64,000 nucleotides of DNA. Source: Thermoleophilia bacterium. GTDB taxonomy: Bacteria > Actinomycetota > Thermoleophilia > Miltoncostaeales > Miltoncostaeaceae. Each line of letters opens with the position of its first letter. The stretch's first letter is position 1. The notes below the pieces were generated by a model. The model worked only from the letters and a program-made list of their open reading frames with translations, was not told the origin of the DNA and did no database searches. Position numbers and translations under genes: made by a program. Of the stretch, positions 40,653 through 49,524 are shown one piece after another. The stretch is from NCBI GenBank assembly GCA_017882545.1, contig JADGPG010000082.1:1-64000 (forward strand), given 5' to 3'.

Positions 40653-41690
40653 ATGTCGCCCCGCAAGGAACCCCTGCGTCCGGTCTACGCCCTCCAGGGT
40701 GAGGACTGGCCGAAGGTCGACACGGCCCTGGCGCGGATGGCGGCGCGCGTCACCGCCGAGAGCGGCGGGGAGCCCGAGCGCTTCGACGCCGCCGAGGCGC
40801 CCGTCGCCGACGTCGTCGCCGCATGCCAAATGCTGTCGTTTGGCGGACTGCAGGGTGTGATCGTGACGGGTGCCGACGCGTGGCGTGCCGCCGACGCGGA
40901 CGTCATCGTGGCGTATCTCGAGGACCCGAATCCCGCCAGCGTGTTGACGATCGTCTCGACCGCGGTCCTGCCGCAGCGCCTCCAGCAGGCGGTCGAGCGC
41001 GTGGGTCAGGTGAGTCGCTGGGGTCCGGGCAAGGCCACCCCGCGCGAGCGCCGCCTCTGGCTGGAAAAGCACGTTGCCGACGCGGTCGCCAAACGTGGCG
41101 GCCACGTCGGCCCCGCGCTGGCACGGTTCGTCGTCGACCGTGCATGTGGTGAAGCAACCGACGCCCAGCGGACGGGTCTTGCCGCGTTGACGCTGACGCA
41201 CGAGGCCGACAAGCTCGTCGCGTATGCCGGCGGCATGCCGATCGATCGGGACATGGTGCTGGCGATGACGCCCGAGCACCCGGAGGCCCGTGTCTATCAG
41301 CTCGCCGACGCGCTCGTGGCGGCGGATGCCGCGCAGGCGTTTGCCCGGTTGGGAGACCTGGCCTCGGGGGACGACCGGACCGACCCCGTGGTGATCGTGT
41401 CGGGTCTGGCGCGCCACTACCGCGCCCTGGCGCGCGCCCAAGAATTGGGACCGGGTGCGACGACGGACGCGGTCAGTGCGGCGACCGGCATGAAGGGCTA
41501 TCCGGCGCAGAAGGTCGCCGAGCAGGCCCGGTCACTTCCGGGCGGTGCCGGTGCGCGCGCCGTGGTCCGCATTGCGCGTCTTGAACTCGACATCCGGGTG
41601 TCCGCCCAGCGCGAGCTCGGCGGGCCGCAGTTGGTGCTCGAGACGGCGGCGCGCGACCTCATCGGGATCGCGCGCGGCGCCGTCGTCTAG
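40653..41690 (+). CDS. holA: DNA polymerase III delta subunit
   Basis: Clamp-loader subunit that opens the sliding clamp; 345 residues. N-terminal ATPase-like domain without a functional P-loop (PVYALQGEDWPKVDTALARM), with LSFGGLQGVIVTGADAWRA and NPASVLTIVSTAVLP, then DADA/HolA-typical ALTLTHEADKLVAYAGG and the C-terminal collar (VVIVSGLARHYRALARAQEL; GMKGYPAQKVAEQARSL). ATG 40653 lies one base from the predicted transcription start; in-frame ATG 40644 and starts inside leuS are less likely. Convergent with rpsT, the common holA-rpsT neighbourhood. Confidence 0.92.
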   Translation: MSPRKEPLRPVYALQGEDWPKVDTALARMAARVTAESGGEPERFDAAEAPVADVVAACQMLSFGGLQGVIVTGADAWRAADADVIVAYLEDPNPASVLTIVSTAVLPQRLQQAVERVGQVSRWGPGKATPRERRLWLEKHVADAVAKRGGHVGPALARFVVDRACGEATDAQRTGLAALTLTHEADKLVAYAGGMPIDRDMVLAMTPEHPEARVYQLADALVAADAAQAFARLGDLASGDDRTDPVVIVSGLARHYRALARAQELGPGATTDAVSAATGMKGYPAQKVAEQARSLPGGAGARAVVRIARLELDIRVSAQRELGGPQLVLETAARDLIGIARGAVV

Positions 41691-41708
41691 CGGCGGCAGT
41701 TCCGGGGG

Positions 41709-41978
41709 CTAGGCGCTGACGACGCCGGCCGCGGCGATGCGGGCGACCCGGCTCTTCTTGCGCGCGGCGTTGTTGGCGTGGATCACGCCTTCCGCGGCTG
41801 CGCGGTCGATCAGGTGCTCGAGCTCACGCGCGCGCTCAGGCACGTCGGCCTCGCCGTTCTCACTCGCCTCGATCAGGCGACGGGTCAGGGTCTTGATGGT
41901 CGATCGGTACCGCAAATTGCGGGCGCGCTGGCGCTCGGAGATGAGGATGCGCTTCTTCTGCTGCTTGATGTTCGCCAC
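41709..41978 (-). CDS. rpsT: 30S ribosomal protein S20
   Basis: 89 residues, basic and helical, binds 16S rRNA. The N-terminus ANIKQQKKRILISERQRARN and the late VIHANNAARKKSRVARI are diagnostic. GTG start, with GGAGG nine bases upstream on the minus strand. It is divergent from murJ over 50 bases. Confidence 0.97.
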   Translation of the reverse strand: MANIKQQKKRILISERQRARNLRYRSTIKTLTRRLIEASENGEADVPERARELEHLIDRAAAEGVIHANNAARKKSRVARIAAAGVVSA

Positions 41979-42010
41979 CTGGCGATGCCTCCGTCGGTTG
42001 AACGGCCGCG

Positions 42011-42017
42011 TATGGTA
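42011..42017. promoter_or_regulatory. Overlapping divergent -10 boxes for murJ (plus) and rpsT (minus)
   Basis: TATGGTA: plus strand TATGGT (42011-42016) and minus strand TACCAT (complement of 42012-42017) share five bases. Predicted starts are near 42023 for murJ (ATG 42029) and near 42005 for rpsT. Confidence 0.45.
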
Positions 42018-42028
42018 CCACCGATCTC

Positions 42029-43702
42029 ATGACAGGCGACGCTTCCATCACCGGGGGGGACGGGGTCACGCCCACGGGCATCGATGACGATCTGCCGGTG
42101 GCCCGTCCCACAGTGAGTGCGGACGAGGGTGTTCGCGGGGAGCTTCCCGAGGTCGATCGCCCGACCGGGCGCTCGACGGCGATCTTCGCGATCTGGACCG
42201 GGCTGAGCCGCGTGGCGGGCCTCGCGCGCGAGATTCTCGCCGCGGCGATGTTCGGGACGCAGGGCAACATCAACGCCTTCGTCATCGCGTTCAACGTCCC
42301 GAACATCGTGCGCAGCCTGGTCGCGGACTCGGCCATCTCGGCCGCGCTGATCCCGATCTACACCGACATGCTCGAGCAGGGGCGCAAGCGGGAGGCCCAG
42401 CGGCTGATCGGCGCCGTCATCGGGCTGGTGGTCATGGTGCTCGGGGCGGTCACGCTGCTGGCAATCGTGCTCGCGCCGGTGTTCATGCCCTGGTTCGCGC
42501 TGGGGCTCTCGCCGGCCCTGAAGGCCGAGACGGTCACGCTGTCGCAGATCATGTTCCCGATCATCCTGCTGTTGGCGCTGACGGGGATCCTGGCGGCGGT
42601 GCTTCAGGCGAACGGCGAGTTCGGGGTCACCGGGTTCGTGCCGGTGCTGTGGAACGTGGTCATCATCGGCTGCCTCGGGCTCTCCGAGCTGATCCTGCCG
42701 GCGAACGAGCGGGTGACCGGCTACGCGGTCGGCATCGTGCTGGGCACGCTCGTGCAGTTGCTGTGGCTGCTGCCCTACATGCGAGGAAAGGGGCCGTTCG
42801 GATTCTCACTCGGCCGTGGGGTACCCGAGGTCCGCCGCGTGTTCTGGATGATGCTGCCCGTCTCGCTCGGCCTCGGGTTGATCAACATCAACGCCTCCGT
42901 CGACAACGTGTTCGCCGGGCTCGTCAGCGCTGACGCCGTCAGCTCGATCGACAAGGCATTCCGCCTATACATCCTGCCCCAGGGCGTGTTCAGCGTGGCG
43001 ATCTCGACGGTGCTGTTCCCCGCGATTTCGCGAATGGCCTCGCGCAAGGACATGGCCGGCGTGCGGGCGATGGTGACGTCCGGGCTGCGGCAAATCTTCT
43101 TCATGCTCATCCCGGCGTCGATCTTTCTGATGGTGCTCGCCGAGCCGGCGACGCGCCTGGTGTACCAGCGTGGCGCCTTCAACGGCGCGTCGACCCACAT
43201 GACCTCGATGGCGCTGTTTACGTTCACGCTCGGGCTCGTGTTCAATGGGGCGAGCCTGCTGGTGATCCGAACGTTCTTCAGCCTCCAGGAGCCCTGGATC
43301 GCCACCAAGGTCGCCCTGTTGGGCCTTGGGCTCAACGCGGCCGGGGACCTCGCCTTCTACAAGCCGTTCGGAGCGCCCGGCATCCCCTTGTCGACGTCGC
43401 TGGTCAGCCTGATCACGTTTACTGTGCTGATCGTGGTGCTGCGCCGGCGCATCGGCGGCCTGCCGCGCAAGGACCTCACGGCCGGGTTCGCCAAGTGCGT
43501 GTTTGCCGGGATCGTGATGGGGGTGTTCACCTGGGCGACCTTCCGCATCGTCAGCCAAGCGGTCGGAACAAGCCTGGTCGGGCAGCTGGTCAGCATGTCG
43601 TTCGCCGTCGTCGCGGCGGGGTTGTCCTACCTCGCAGGCGCACAGGCCGTCGGCGTGCCCGAGCTGGACAAACTGTCGCGCCTGGTCCGGGCGCTACGAT
43701 GA
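42029..43702 (+). CDS. murJ: Lipid II flippase MurJ (MviN family)
   Basis: Flips undecaprenyl-linked peptidoglycan precursor across the membrane; 557 residues with 13-14 hydrophobic helices. Family segments: TGLSRVAGLAREILAAAMFG, NAFVIAFNVPNIVRSLVADS with SAALIPIYTDM, QANGEFGVTGFVPVLWNVVI, and SIDKAFRLYILPQGVFSVAI. A polar 49-residue N-terminal extension, acidic and Gly/Thr-rich, precedes the first helix and is not part of the family core. Five bases upstream of lepA. Confidence 0.96.
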   Translation: MTGDASITGGDGVTPTGIDDDLPVARPTVSADEGVRGELPEVDRPTGRSTAIFAIWTGLSRVAGLAREILAAAMFGTQGNINAFVIAFNVPNIVRSLVADSAISAALIPIYTDMLEQGRKREAQRLIGAVIGLVVMVLGAVTLLAIVLAPVFMPWFALGLSPALKAETVTLSQIMFPIILLLALTGILAAVLQANGEFGVTGFVPVLWNVVIIGCLGLSELILPANERVTGYAVGIVLGTLVQLLWLLPYMRGKGPFGFSLGRGVPEVRRVFWMMLPVSLGLGLININASVDNVFAGLVSADAVSSIDKAFRLYILPQGVFSVAISTVLFPAISRMASRKDMAGVRAMVTSGLRQIFFMLIPASIFLMVLAEPATRLVYQRGAFNGASTHMTSMALFTFTLGLVFNGASLLVIRTFFSLQEPWIATKVALLGLGLNAAGDLAFYKPFGAPGIPLSTSLVSLITFTVLIVVLRRRIGGLPRKDLTAGFAKCVFAGIVMGVFTWATFRIVSQAVGTSLVGQLVSMSFAVVAAGLSYLAGAQAVGVPELDKLSRLVRALR

Positions 43703-43707
43703 CCTGA

Positions 43708-45531
43708 GTGCAACAAGACCTGATCCGTAACTTCTGCATCATCGCCCACATCGACCATGGGAAGTCGACGTTGGCGGACCGCATCCTCCAGCTCACCGGC
43801 GCGGTCACCGATCGGGACATGCGGGAGCAGATTCTCGACTCGATGGACCTCGAGCGTGAACGCGGGATCACCATCAAGGCCCAAGCCGTCCGCGTCTTCT
43901 ACACCGCTGCGGACGGGGTGACCTATCAGCTCAACCTGATCGACACCCCCGGCCACGTCGACTTCAGCTATGAGGTGTCGCGGAGCCTGGCCGCATGCGA
44001 GGGTGCGCTGCTGGTCGTCGACGCCAGCCAGGGAATCGAGGCGCAGACGCTCGCCAACACGTATCTGGCGATCGAGGGCGACCTCGACCTGATCCCCGTG
44101 CTCAACAAGATCGACCTGCCGGCGGCCGACCCGGAGCTGCACGGTGGCGCCGTCGCGGAGCTCATCGGCGTCGATCCGGCGAGCGTCCTGAGGATTTCGG
44201 CCAAGACTGGCGAGGGCGTCGCCGAGGTGCTCGAGGCGATCGTCGCCCGGATCCCCGCGCCGAGCGGTGATCCCGACGCCCCCGTCAGGGCGCTGATCTT
44301 CGACTCTGTGTACGACCAGTACCGGGGCGTCGTCGCCTTCGTCCGCGTCATCGACGGCGAATTCACCAAGGGCGATCGCCTGGTCGCGATGCAGACCGGA
44401 CGCGAGGTCGCCACGGAGGAGGTCGGGGTCATGACCCCGACGATGCTGCCCACCGGGCGACTGGCCGCCGGCGAGTCCGGATACCTGGTGACGGGCCTCA
44501 AGTCGGTCGGGGATCTGAAGGTCGGTGACACCCTGACCCTGGCGCGCAAGCCCGCGGCCGAGGCGCTAGCCGGGTACCGCGAGGTCAAGCCGATGGTGTT
44601 CTGCGGGCTGTTCCCGCTGGATGCCGACGACTATCCGGATCTGCGCGACGCGCTCGAGAAGCTCTCGCTCAACGACGCGTCACTGCAGTGGGAGCCTGAG
44701 ACCTCGCAGGCGCTCGGGTTCGGGTTCCGCTGCGGCTTTCTCGGCCTGCTCCACATGGACATCGTGCGTGAGCGCCTTGAGCGGGAGTACGACCTCGAGC
44801 TGCTGGCGACGACGCCGAACGTGGAGTACCACCTCACGACGACCAGCGGCGAGGAACTGTCGGTGCGCTCGCCGGTGGATCTGCCCCCGCCCACCAACAC
44901 CGAGAGCATCCGCGAACCGTACGTGCGGTGCACGATCCTCGTGCCGACCGACGGGGTCGGTGCGGTGATGCAGCTCTGCCAGGAACGCCGCGGTCAGTAC
45001 GTGACGATGATGCCGATCGAACAGCGCCAGCAGATCATCTATGACCTGCCCCTGGCCGAGATCGTCACCGACTTCTACGACCAGCTCAAGAGCCGCACCC
45101 GTGGTTATGCATCGCTCGACTACGAGATCGCGGGGTACCGTGAGAGCCCGCTGGTCAAGCTGGACATTCTCCTCGCCGGCGATCCGATCGACGCGCTGTC
45201 GATGATCGTCCACAAGGATCTGGCCTACGGGCGGGGCAAAGCACTTGTCGAACGGCTCCGCGAAACGATTCCGCGCCAGCTGTTCGAGGTCCCGATCCAG
45301 GCGGCCATCGGCGGCCGCATCATCGCCCGCGAGACGATCAAGGCCCGGCGCAAGGACGTGCTGGCCAAGTGCTACGGCGGCGACATCAGCCGCAAGCGCA
45401 AGCTGCTGGAGCGTCAGAAGGAAGGCAAGAAGCGCATGAAGCAGGTGGGGAGCATCGAGGTGCCCCAGGAAGCTTTCCTGTCGGTCCTTACGCTCGGATC
45501 GAGTTCGGACGGCAACGGGACCAAGAAGTAG
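43708..45531 (+). CDS. lepA: Elongation factor 4 (LepA), back-translocating GTPase
   Basis: Ribosome-associated translational GTPase, 607 residues, normal. G1 [14 protein letters not shown]2 region with [14 protein letters not shown]3 [21 protein letters not shown]4 NKID in [13 protein letters not shown], and G5 ISAKTGEGV. Domain order is that of EF-G without domain IV, with the LepA-specific C-terminal domain ([20 protein letters not shown]). GTG start; five bases after the murJ stop. Confidence 0.98.
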   Translation: MQQDLIRNFCIIAHIDHGKSTLADRILQLTGAVTDRDMREQILDSMDLERERGITIKAQAVRVFYTAADGVTYQLNLIDTPGHVDFSYEVSRSLAACEGALLVVDASQGIEAQTLANTYLAIEGDLDLIPVLNKIDLPAADPELHGGAVAELIGVDPASVLRISAKTGEGVAEVLEAIVARIPAPSGDPDAPVRALIFDSVYDQYRGVVAFVRVIDGEFTKGDRLVAMQTGREVATEEVGVMTPTMLPTGRLAAGESGYLVTGLKSVGDLKVGDTLTLARKPAAEALAGYREVKPMVFCGLFPLDADDYPDLRDALEKLSLNDASLQWEPETSQALGFGFRCGFLGLLHMDIVRERLEREYDLELLATTPNVEYHLTTTSGEELSVRSPVDLPPPTNTESIREPYVRCTILVPTDGVGAVMQLCQERRGQYVTMMPIEQRQQIIYDLPLAEIVTDFYDQLKSRTRGYASLDYEIAGYRESPLVKLDILLAGDPIDALSMIVHKDLAYGRGKALVERLRETIPRQLFEVPIQAAIGGRIIARETIKARRKDVLAKCYGGDISRKRKLLERQKEGKKRMKQVGSIEVPQEAFLSVLTLGSSSDGNGTKK

Positions 45532-45536
45532 GGGCG

Positions 45537-46631
45537 ATGGTCCGCCATCTCTATGTGCACCTGCCGTTCTGTGCGTCGCGATGCGGGTACTGCGGGTTCG
45601 TGGTCGAGGTCGGTGCGCTGGACCGGCGCGACGCCTATCTGGACGCGGTGCGCGTCGAACTGGGCGCGGAACGGGCATGCCTCGGCGCGCTAGAGACCGT
45701 CTACTTGGGTGGCGGTACACCGACCCTGATGCGCCCGCACCGCATCGCCACACTGCTTGAGGACGTGGCTCCGCACCTCGCCCCTGGGGCCGAGGTGTCG
45801 ATGGAGGCGAATCCCGAGACGGTCGACCGCGCCGCCTGGGACCGGTATCGGGCCGCGGGCATCACACGGGTGTCGATCGGGGCCCAGTCATTCCAGCCGG
45901 AACTGTTGGCGGTCCTCGACCGCCGTGCGACCGCGGATCAGGTGCGTCGCGCGGTCGCGTGCGCCCAGGAGGCCGGATTCGCGTCGGTGAGCATCGACCT
46001 GCTGTTCGGGGTACCGGGACAAACCGCCGCGCAGCTGGCAGCAGACATCGCGGAAGTCGCTGCACTCGGGGTCGATCACGTGTCGTGGTACGAGCTCGAG
46101 ATCAAGCCGGACACCGCGCTTGAGCGCATGGGCGTCCCGCTCCCAGACGAGGACTGGGGGGCCGACGCCTACGAGACGATCGTGGCCGAGCTCGAGCGGC
46201 ACGGATACCGCTGGTACGAGACCGCGAACTTTGCGCGACCCGGCCATGAATGCCGCCATAGCCTGGCCTACTGGGAGGCGCGCGACTATCTCGGTCTCGG
46301 CGTCGGGGCGGTCAGCACGATCGACGGGGTGCGCTGGCGCAATCGCAGTGCCCTCGGCGGCTATCTCGGCGACATGGCGTCCCGAGGCCGTCCCGGGCGG
46401 ACCGAAGAGGCGCTCGAGGACGCCGTGCGGCGGCGGGAGCGCTGGATGCTCGGGCTGCGGCTCGACCGCCCCCTGGACACCGTGTGGGCGGGTCCGCCGG
46501 ACCATCCGGACGCGCTGGCCCGGCTGGCCGACGGCGGGTTGCTCGAGGTCAGCGGATCGCGCGTCGTGCTCACGCGTCGCGGCAGGTTCGTCCAAAATGC
46601 GGTACTGCACCAGCTGATGGAGTTCGTATGA
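45537..46631 (+). CDS. hemW: Radical SAM heme chaperone HemW (oxygen-independent coproporphyrinogen oxidase-like)
   Basis: 364 residues. The radical-SAM cluster ligands Cys12, Cys16 and Cys19 (CASRCGYC) follow RHLYVHLPF. LGGGTPTLM and SMEANPET are the SAM-binding segments, then GAQSFQPELLAVLDR and SIDLLFGVPGQT. The protein has the HemW CxxxCxxC without the fourth Cys in CxxxCxxCxC (Phe follows Gly), which separates HemW from HemN. The stop overlaps the hrcA ATG by four bases, the common hemW-hrcA-dnaJ arrangement. Confidence 0.94.
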   Translation: MVRHLYVHLPFCASRCGYCGFVVEVGALDRRDAYLDAVRVELGAERACLGALETVYLGGGTPTLMRPHRIATLLEDVAPHLAPGAEVSMEANPETVDRAAWDRYRAAGITRVSIGAQSFQPELLAVLDRRATADQVRRAVACAQEAGFASVSIDLLFGVPGQTAAQLAADIAEVAALGVDHVSWYELEIKPDTALERMGVPLPDEDWGADAYETIVAELERHGYRWYETANFARPGHECRHSLAYWEARDYLGLGVGAVSTIDGVRWRNRSALGGYLGDMASRGRPGRTEEALEDAVRRRERWMLGLRLDRPLDTVWAGPPDHPDALARLADGGLLEVSGSRVVLTRRGRFVQNAVLHQLMEFV

Positions 46632-47698
46632 CCACGTCGTCCGGACGCGACGCATCGGGCCCCGTCGAACTCAGTCCCCGCCAGGAACAGATCCTGGGGG
46701 CCGTGGTCGAGCGATTCATCGCCAGCGGCACGCCGGTCGGCAGCAGCCACGTCGCCGGGACCCACGGCATCGATTTCGCGCCCTCGACGGTCCGGTACGA
46801 ATTGGCGCGCCTCGAGGAGCTGGGCTATCTCAGCCATCCACACACGTCCGCCGGACGGGTGCCGACCGACCACGGCTACCGCTACTACGTCGACCGGCTC
46901 GTGCCGCGCGGCGGCGGGGCGATCATCCCGTCGGACGCCCTCGAGAGCGCGGTGGACCTCGGAGAGGTACGGACCGAGGTCGAGGGCGCGCTGCAGCGCC
47001 TGGCCGACGCCATCTCACAGCTGACATCGCTGCTCGGGGTGGTCACCGCGCCCGCGACCCGGATCGCCACGATCCGCCACGTCGAGGTGCTGCTGCTGCA
47101 GCCACACTTGGTGACCATCGTGGTCATCACCTCGACCGGGTCCGTCAACAAGCGCATGGTTGCGTTTGACCGTCCCGTCGATCCCGGTCTGGTCGAATGG
47201 GCCAAGGCCATCTTCAACGAGCGCCTGACCGGAATCGGGATGGGGGCGCGGACGCTCGACGCGCGCCTGTCGGAGCCGACGCTGACCCCACGTGAGCATG
47301 AATTCCTCGACGCGCTCGTCCCGGCGCTGACCGAGATGGCCGAGGAGACCTCGGACCACCTGTTCGTCGGCGGCCGCGCACGCTTCGTCGCCGAATCGCA
47401 GCAGGACATGGCGGCGATCGGCGCCCTGATGGAGCAGCTCGAGGAACGCTATGCACTGCTGGCACTGCTGCGCCGTGCGATGTCGCGGAACGAGGTGTAC
47501 CTGCACATCGGCAGCGAGCTGCCCGAGCCCGGGCTCCAGGGACTGTCGATGGTCGCAGCCAATTACGGCATCGCGCGCGGCAATCTGGGCACAATCACCC
47601 TGTTCGGACCCACACGCATGGACTACCGCCTGGCAATGTCCACGGTGCGGGAAGCCGCGACGGTGTTCTCCCGCTATCTGGAAGGGGTCTACGAATAG
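46628..47698 (+). CDS. hrcA: Heat-inducible transcription repressor HrcA
   Basis: 356 residues. N-terminal winged helix (LSPRQEQILGAVVERFIASG; APSTVRYELARLEELGYLSH; SAGRVPTDHGYRYYVDRLV), then the GAF-like dimerisation core with family-typical VVITSTGSVNKRMVAFDRP, and the C-terminal GSELPEPGLQGLSMVAANYG. HrcA binds CIRCE operators. I see no CIRCE (TTAGCACTC-N9-GAGTGCTAA) upstream of hrcA or dnaJ in this window, so its targets must be elsewhere or its site has diverged. Confidence 0.95.
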   Translation: MTTSSGRDASGPVELSPRQEQILGAVVERFIASGTPVGSSHVAGTHGIDFAPSTVRYELARLEELGYLSHPHTSAGRVPTDHGYRYYVDRLVPRGGGAIIPSDALESAVDLGEVRTEVEGALQRLADAISQLTSLLGVVTAPATRIATIRHVEVLLLQPHLVTIVVITSTGSVNKRMVAFDRPVDPGLVEWAKAIFNERLTGIGMGARTLDARLSEPTLTPREHEFLDALVPALTEMAEETSDHLFVGGRARFVAESQQDMAAIGALMEQLEERYALLALLRRAMSRNEVYLHIGSELPEPGLQGLSMVAANYGIARGNLGTITLFGPTRMDYRLAMSTVREAATVFSRYLEGVYE

Positions 47699-48354
47699 AC
47701 GATCGCTACGAAATTCTCGAGGTGTGGCGCCGCCCGCTGCGCGGTGAACCCAACGCAGCCGTGCGGGTACTGGCGAAGGTGGAGGCGGGCGCGGTTGGCC
47801 CGGAGGAGTACGCGGTCGGCATCACGACGCGTCCCGAAGCGCAGCTGGCACCGATGCTCGACGAGGCCGACCTGTTCACCGGACTGAGCTTCGCCGAGGC
47901 CCATTGGGTCGCGGCGGTCATCGCCAGTGCCGCGGACCGCGTCGGCGAGGCCGAAGACCTGCTGTTCGATCTGCGGGTCCCGGTCGACCTGACGTGGCGG
48001 GACATCGAGCTCGCGTCGGAGGTGATCGAGCCGGGCGGGGTCCGCTCATCGGCGCTGCTGCCGTGGCGGCCGGAGTCCGGAGATGCGCCGTCGGGCCAGT
48101 ACGCGATCGCGACGTACACCCTCGACTGCGGCCACCAAGCCGTCGAGCTCCTGCGACAGGATCCGGATGCTGCGCCGTTCTGGGTTGAGGAGGGCGCGGT
48201 CGACCATCTCGTGGCACGCGACGCGCGAAGCCTCACGCGGCTGCTACTTGCCGCCGCCAGCCTCGACGACGCCCACGCCCTGATTGAGCAGGCCCAAACC
48301 AACCTGGCGACCCACGCAGACGGTGAGGATGACGACGAGGGCGACGACGACTGA
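47695..48354 (+). CDS. Unrecognised protein between hrcA and dnaJ, probable ATA start
   Basis: 219 residues from ATA 47695. The ATA overlaps the hrcA TAG and lies seven bases after AAGGGG (47682-47687). The encoded start, DDRYEILEVWRRPLRGEPNA, reads as a natural N-terminus; the first standard start, GTG 47722, has no ribosome site and cuts it by nine residues. The protein is soluble and acidic: LTWRDIELASEVIEPGG, APSGQYAIATYTLDCGHQAV, EEGAVDHLVARDARSLTRLL, and a tail of Asp/Glu (GEDDDEGDDD). No family recognised. Position suggests a role in, or coexpression with, the heat-shock locus. Confidence 0.78.
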   Translation: MDDRYEILEVWRRPLRGEPNAAVRVLAKVEAGAVGPEEYAVGITTRPEAQLAPMLDEADLFTGLSFAEAHWVAAVIASAADRVGEAEDLLFDLRVPVDLTWRDIELASEVIEPGGVRSSALLPWRPESGDAPSGQYAIATYTLDCGHQAVELLRQDPDAAPFWVEEGAVDHLVARDARSLTRLLLAAASLDDAHALIEQAQTNLATHADGEDDDEGDDD

Positions 48355-48390
48355 CGCCCGATCACAGGTCGCCCGCGGCCGGCGTGCTGC

Positions 48391-48396
48391 TACCCT
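48391..48396 (+). promoter_or_regulatory. Candidate -10 box (TACCCT) for dnaJ
   Basis: Predicted start near 48403, six bases before ATG 48409; the mRNA would begin inside the GGAG at 48401-48404. Confidence 0.4.
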
Positions 48397-48408
48397 GCCC
48401 GGAGCGGT

Positions 48409-49524
48409 ATGACCGATCAGAAACGTGACTATTACGAGGTCCTCGGCATCGCACGGGATGCCGGCGAGGACGAGATCAAGAGGGCGTTCCGGCGCCGGGC
48501 GCGCGAACTGCACCCGGACGTCAACCCCGACGATCCCAACGCCGAGGCGCAGTTCAAGGAAGCGGCCGAGGCGTACGAGGTCCTCTCGAACCCGGAGAGC
48601 CGGCAGGCGTACGACCGGTTCGGTCACGAGGGGGTCTCCGGGCGCGGTGCGGCGCCGAACTTCAACGACTTCGGGTCCTTCCAGGATCTGTTCGACGCGG
48701 TGTTTGGCGGGGACGTGTTCGGGCGCGGTGCGCCCGCCGGCCAGGGCGAGGACCTGGCCATCCGGGTGCAGATCGCCTTCGCCGAGTCGGCGCTCGGGGT
48801 CGAGCGGGAGCTCGAGTTCGACGGTGTTGCCGCGTGCGCGACCTGCGACGGGCTCGGTTACCCCGCCGGCACAGAGATCGACCCGTGCGTCACGTGCGCC
48901 GGGCAGGGGCAGGTCCGCCAGGTCAGTCGCGGCCCATTCGGTCAGTTTGTGCGCGCCCAGATCTGCCCGGCCTGCAACGGCAGCGGCAGCATTCCGCGGG
49001 CGACCTGCGAGACGTGCCACGGCGACGGCCGTGTCCGCACACACCGGAAGGTGACCGTCAACATCCCCGCCGGCATTGCCAGCGCCCAGCAAATCCGGAT
49101 GACCGGCGAGGGGCATGCCGGGCTCCGCGGCGCACGCCCCGGCGACCTGTACGTCGAGGTGTTGGTCGCCGAGGATGAGCGCTTCTGGCGGGATGGTCTC
49201 GACATCGTCAGCCGGCTGCAGATCCCGGTCACCGACGCGATGACCGGGACGACCGCGACGGTCCCGACCGTCCACGGCGACGAGGAGATCGAGGTGCATG
49301 CTGGGACGCAGGCGGGAGAGCAGATCGTGCTGCGCGGTAAGGGGTTTCCGGCACTGCAGGGGCGGGGTCGCGGCGATCACCGCATCGTTGCGGACGTCCG
49401 GATTCCCCGTGTCGACAACGACGAGGCGCGGCAGGCCGTGACGACCCTCGCCGGTGTCCTCGACGAGCGCGCGTATCGCCAGGATGAGGGTTTCTTCGAC
49501 CGGCTTCGTCACGCCTTCCGCTGA
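48409..49524 (+). CDS. dnaJ: Chaperone DnaJ (Hsp40)
   Basis: DnaK co-chaperone, 371 residues. J domain with His35-Pro-Asp37 (RARELHPDVNP), a Gly/Phe-rich linker, and four CxxCxGxG zinc repeats (CATCDGLG, CVTCAGQG, CPACNGSG, CETCHGDG), making it type I. The substrate-binding C-terminal domains contain PGDLYVEVLVAEDERFWRDG and VHGDEEIEVHAGTQ. dnaK and grpE are not adjacent. Followed by prmA and rsmE, a common order. Confidence 0.98.
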   Translation: MTDQKRDYYEVLGIARDAGEDEIKRAFRRRARELHPDVNPDDPNAEAQFKEAAEAYEVLSNPESRQAYDRFGHEGVSGRGAAPNFNDFGSFQDLFDAVFGGDVFGRGAPAGQGEDLAIRVQIAFAESALGVERELEFDGVAACATCDGLGYPAGTEIDPCVTCAGQGQVRQVSRGPFGQFVRAQICPACNGSGSIPRATCETCHGDGRVRTHRKVTVNIPAGIASAQQIRMTGEGHAGLRGARPGDLYVEVLVAEDERFWRDGLDIVSRLQIPVTDAMTGTTATVPTVHGDEEIEVHAGTQAGEQIVLRGKGFPALQGRGRGDHRIVADVRIPRVDNDEARQAVTTLAGVLDERAYRQDEGFFDRLRHAFR

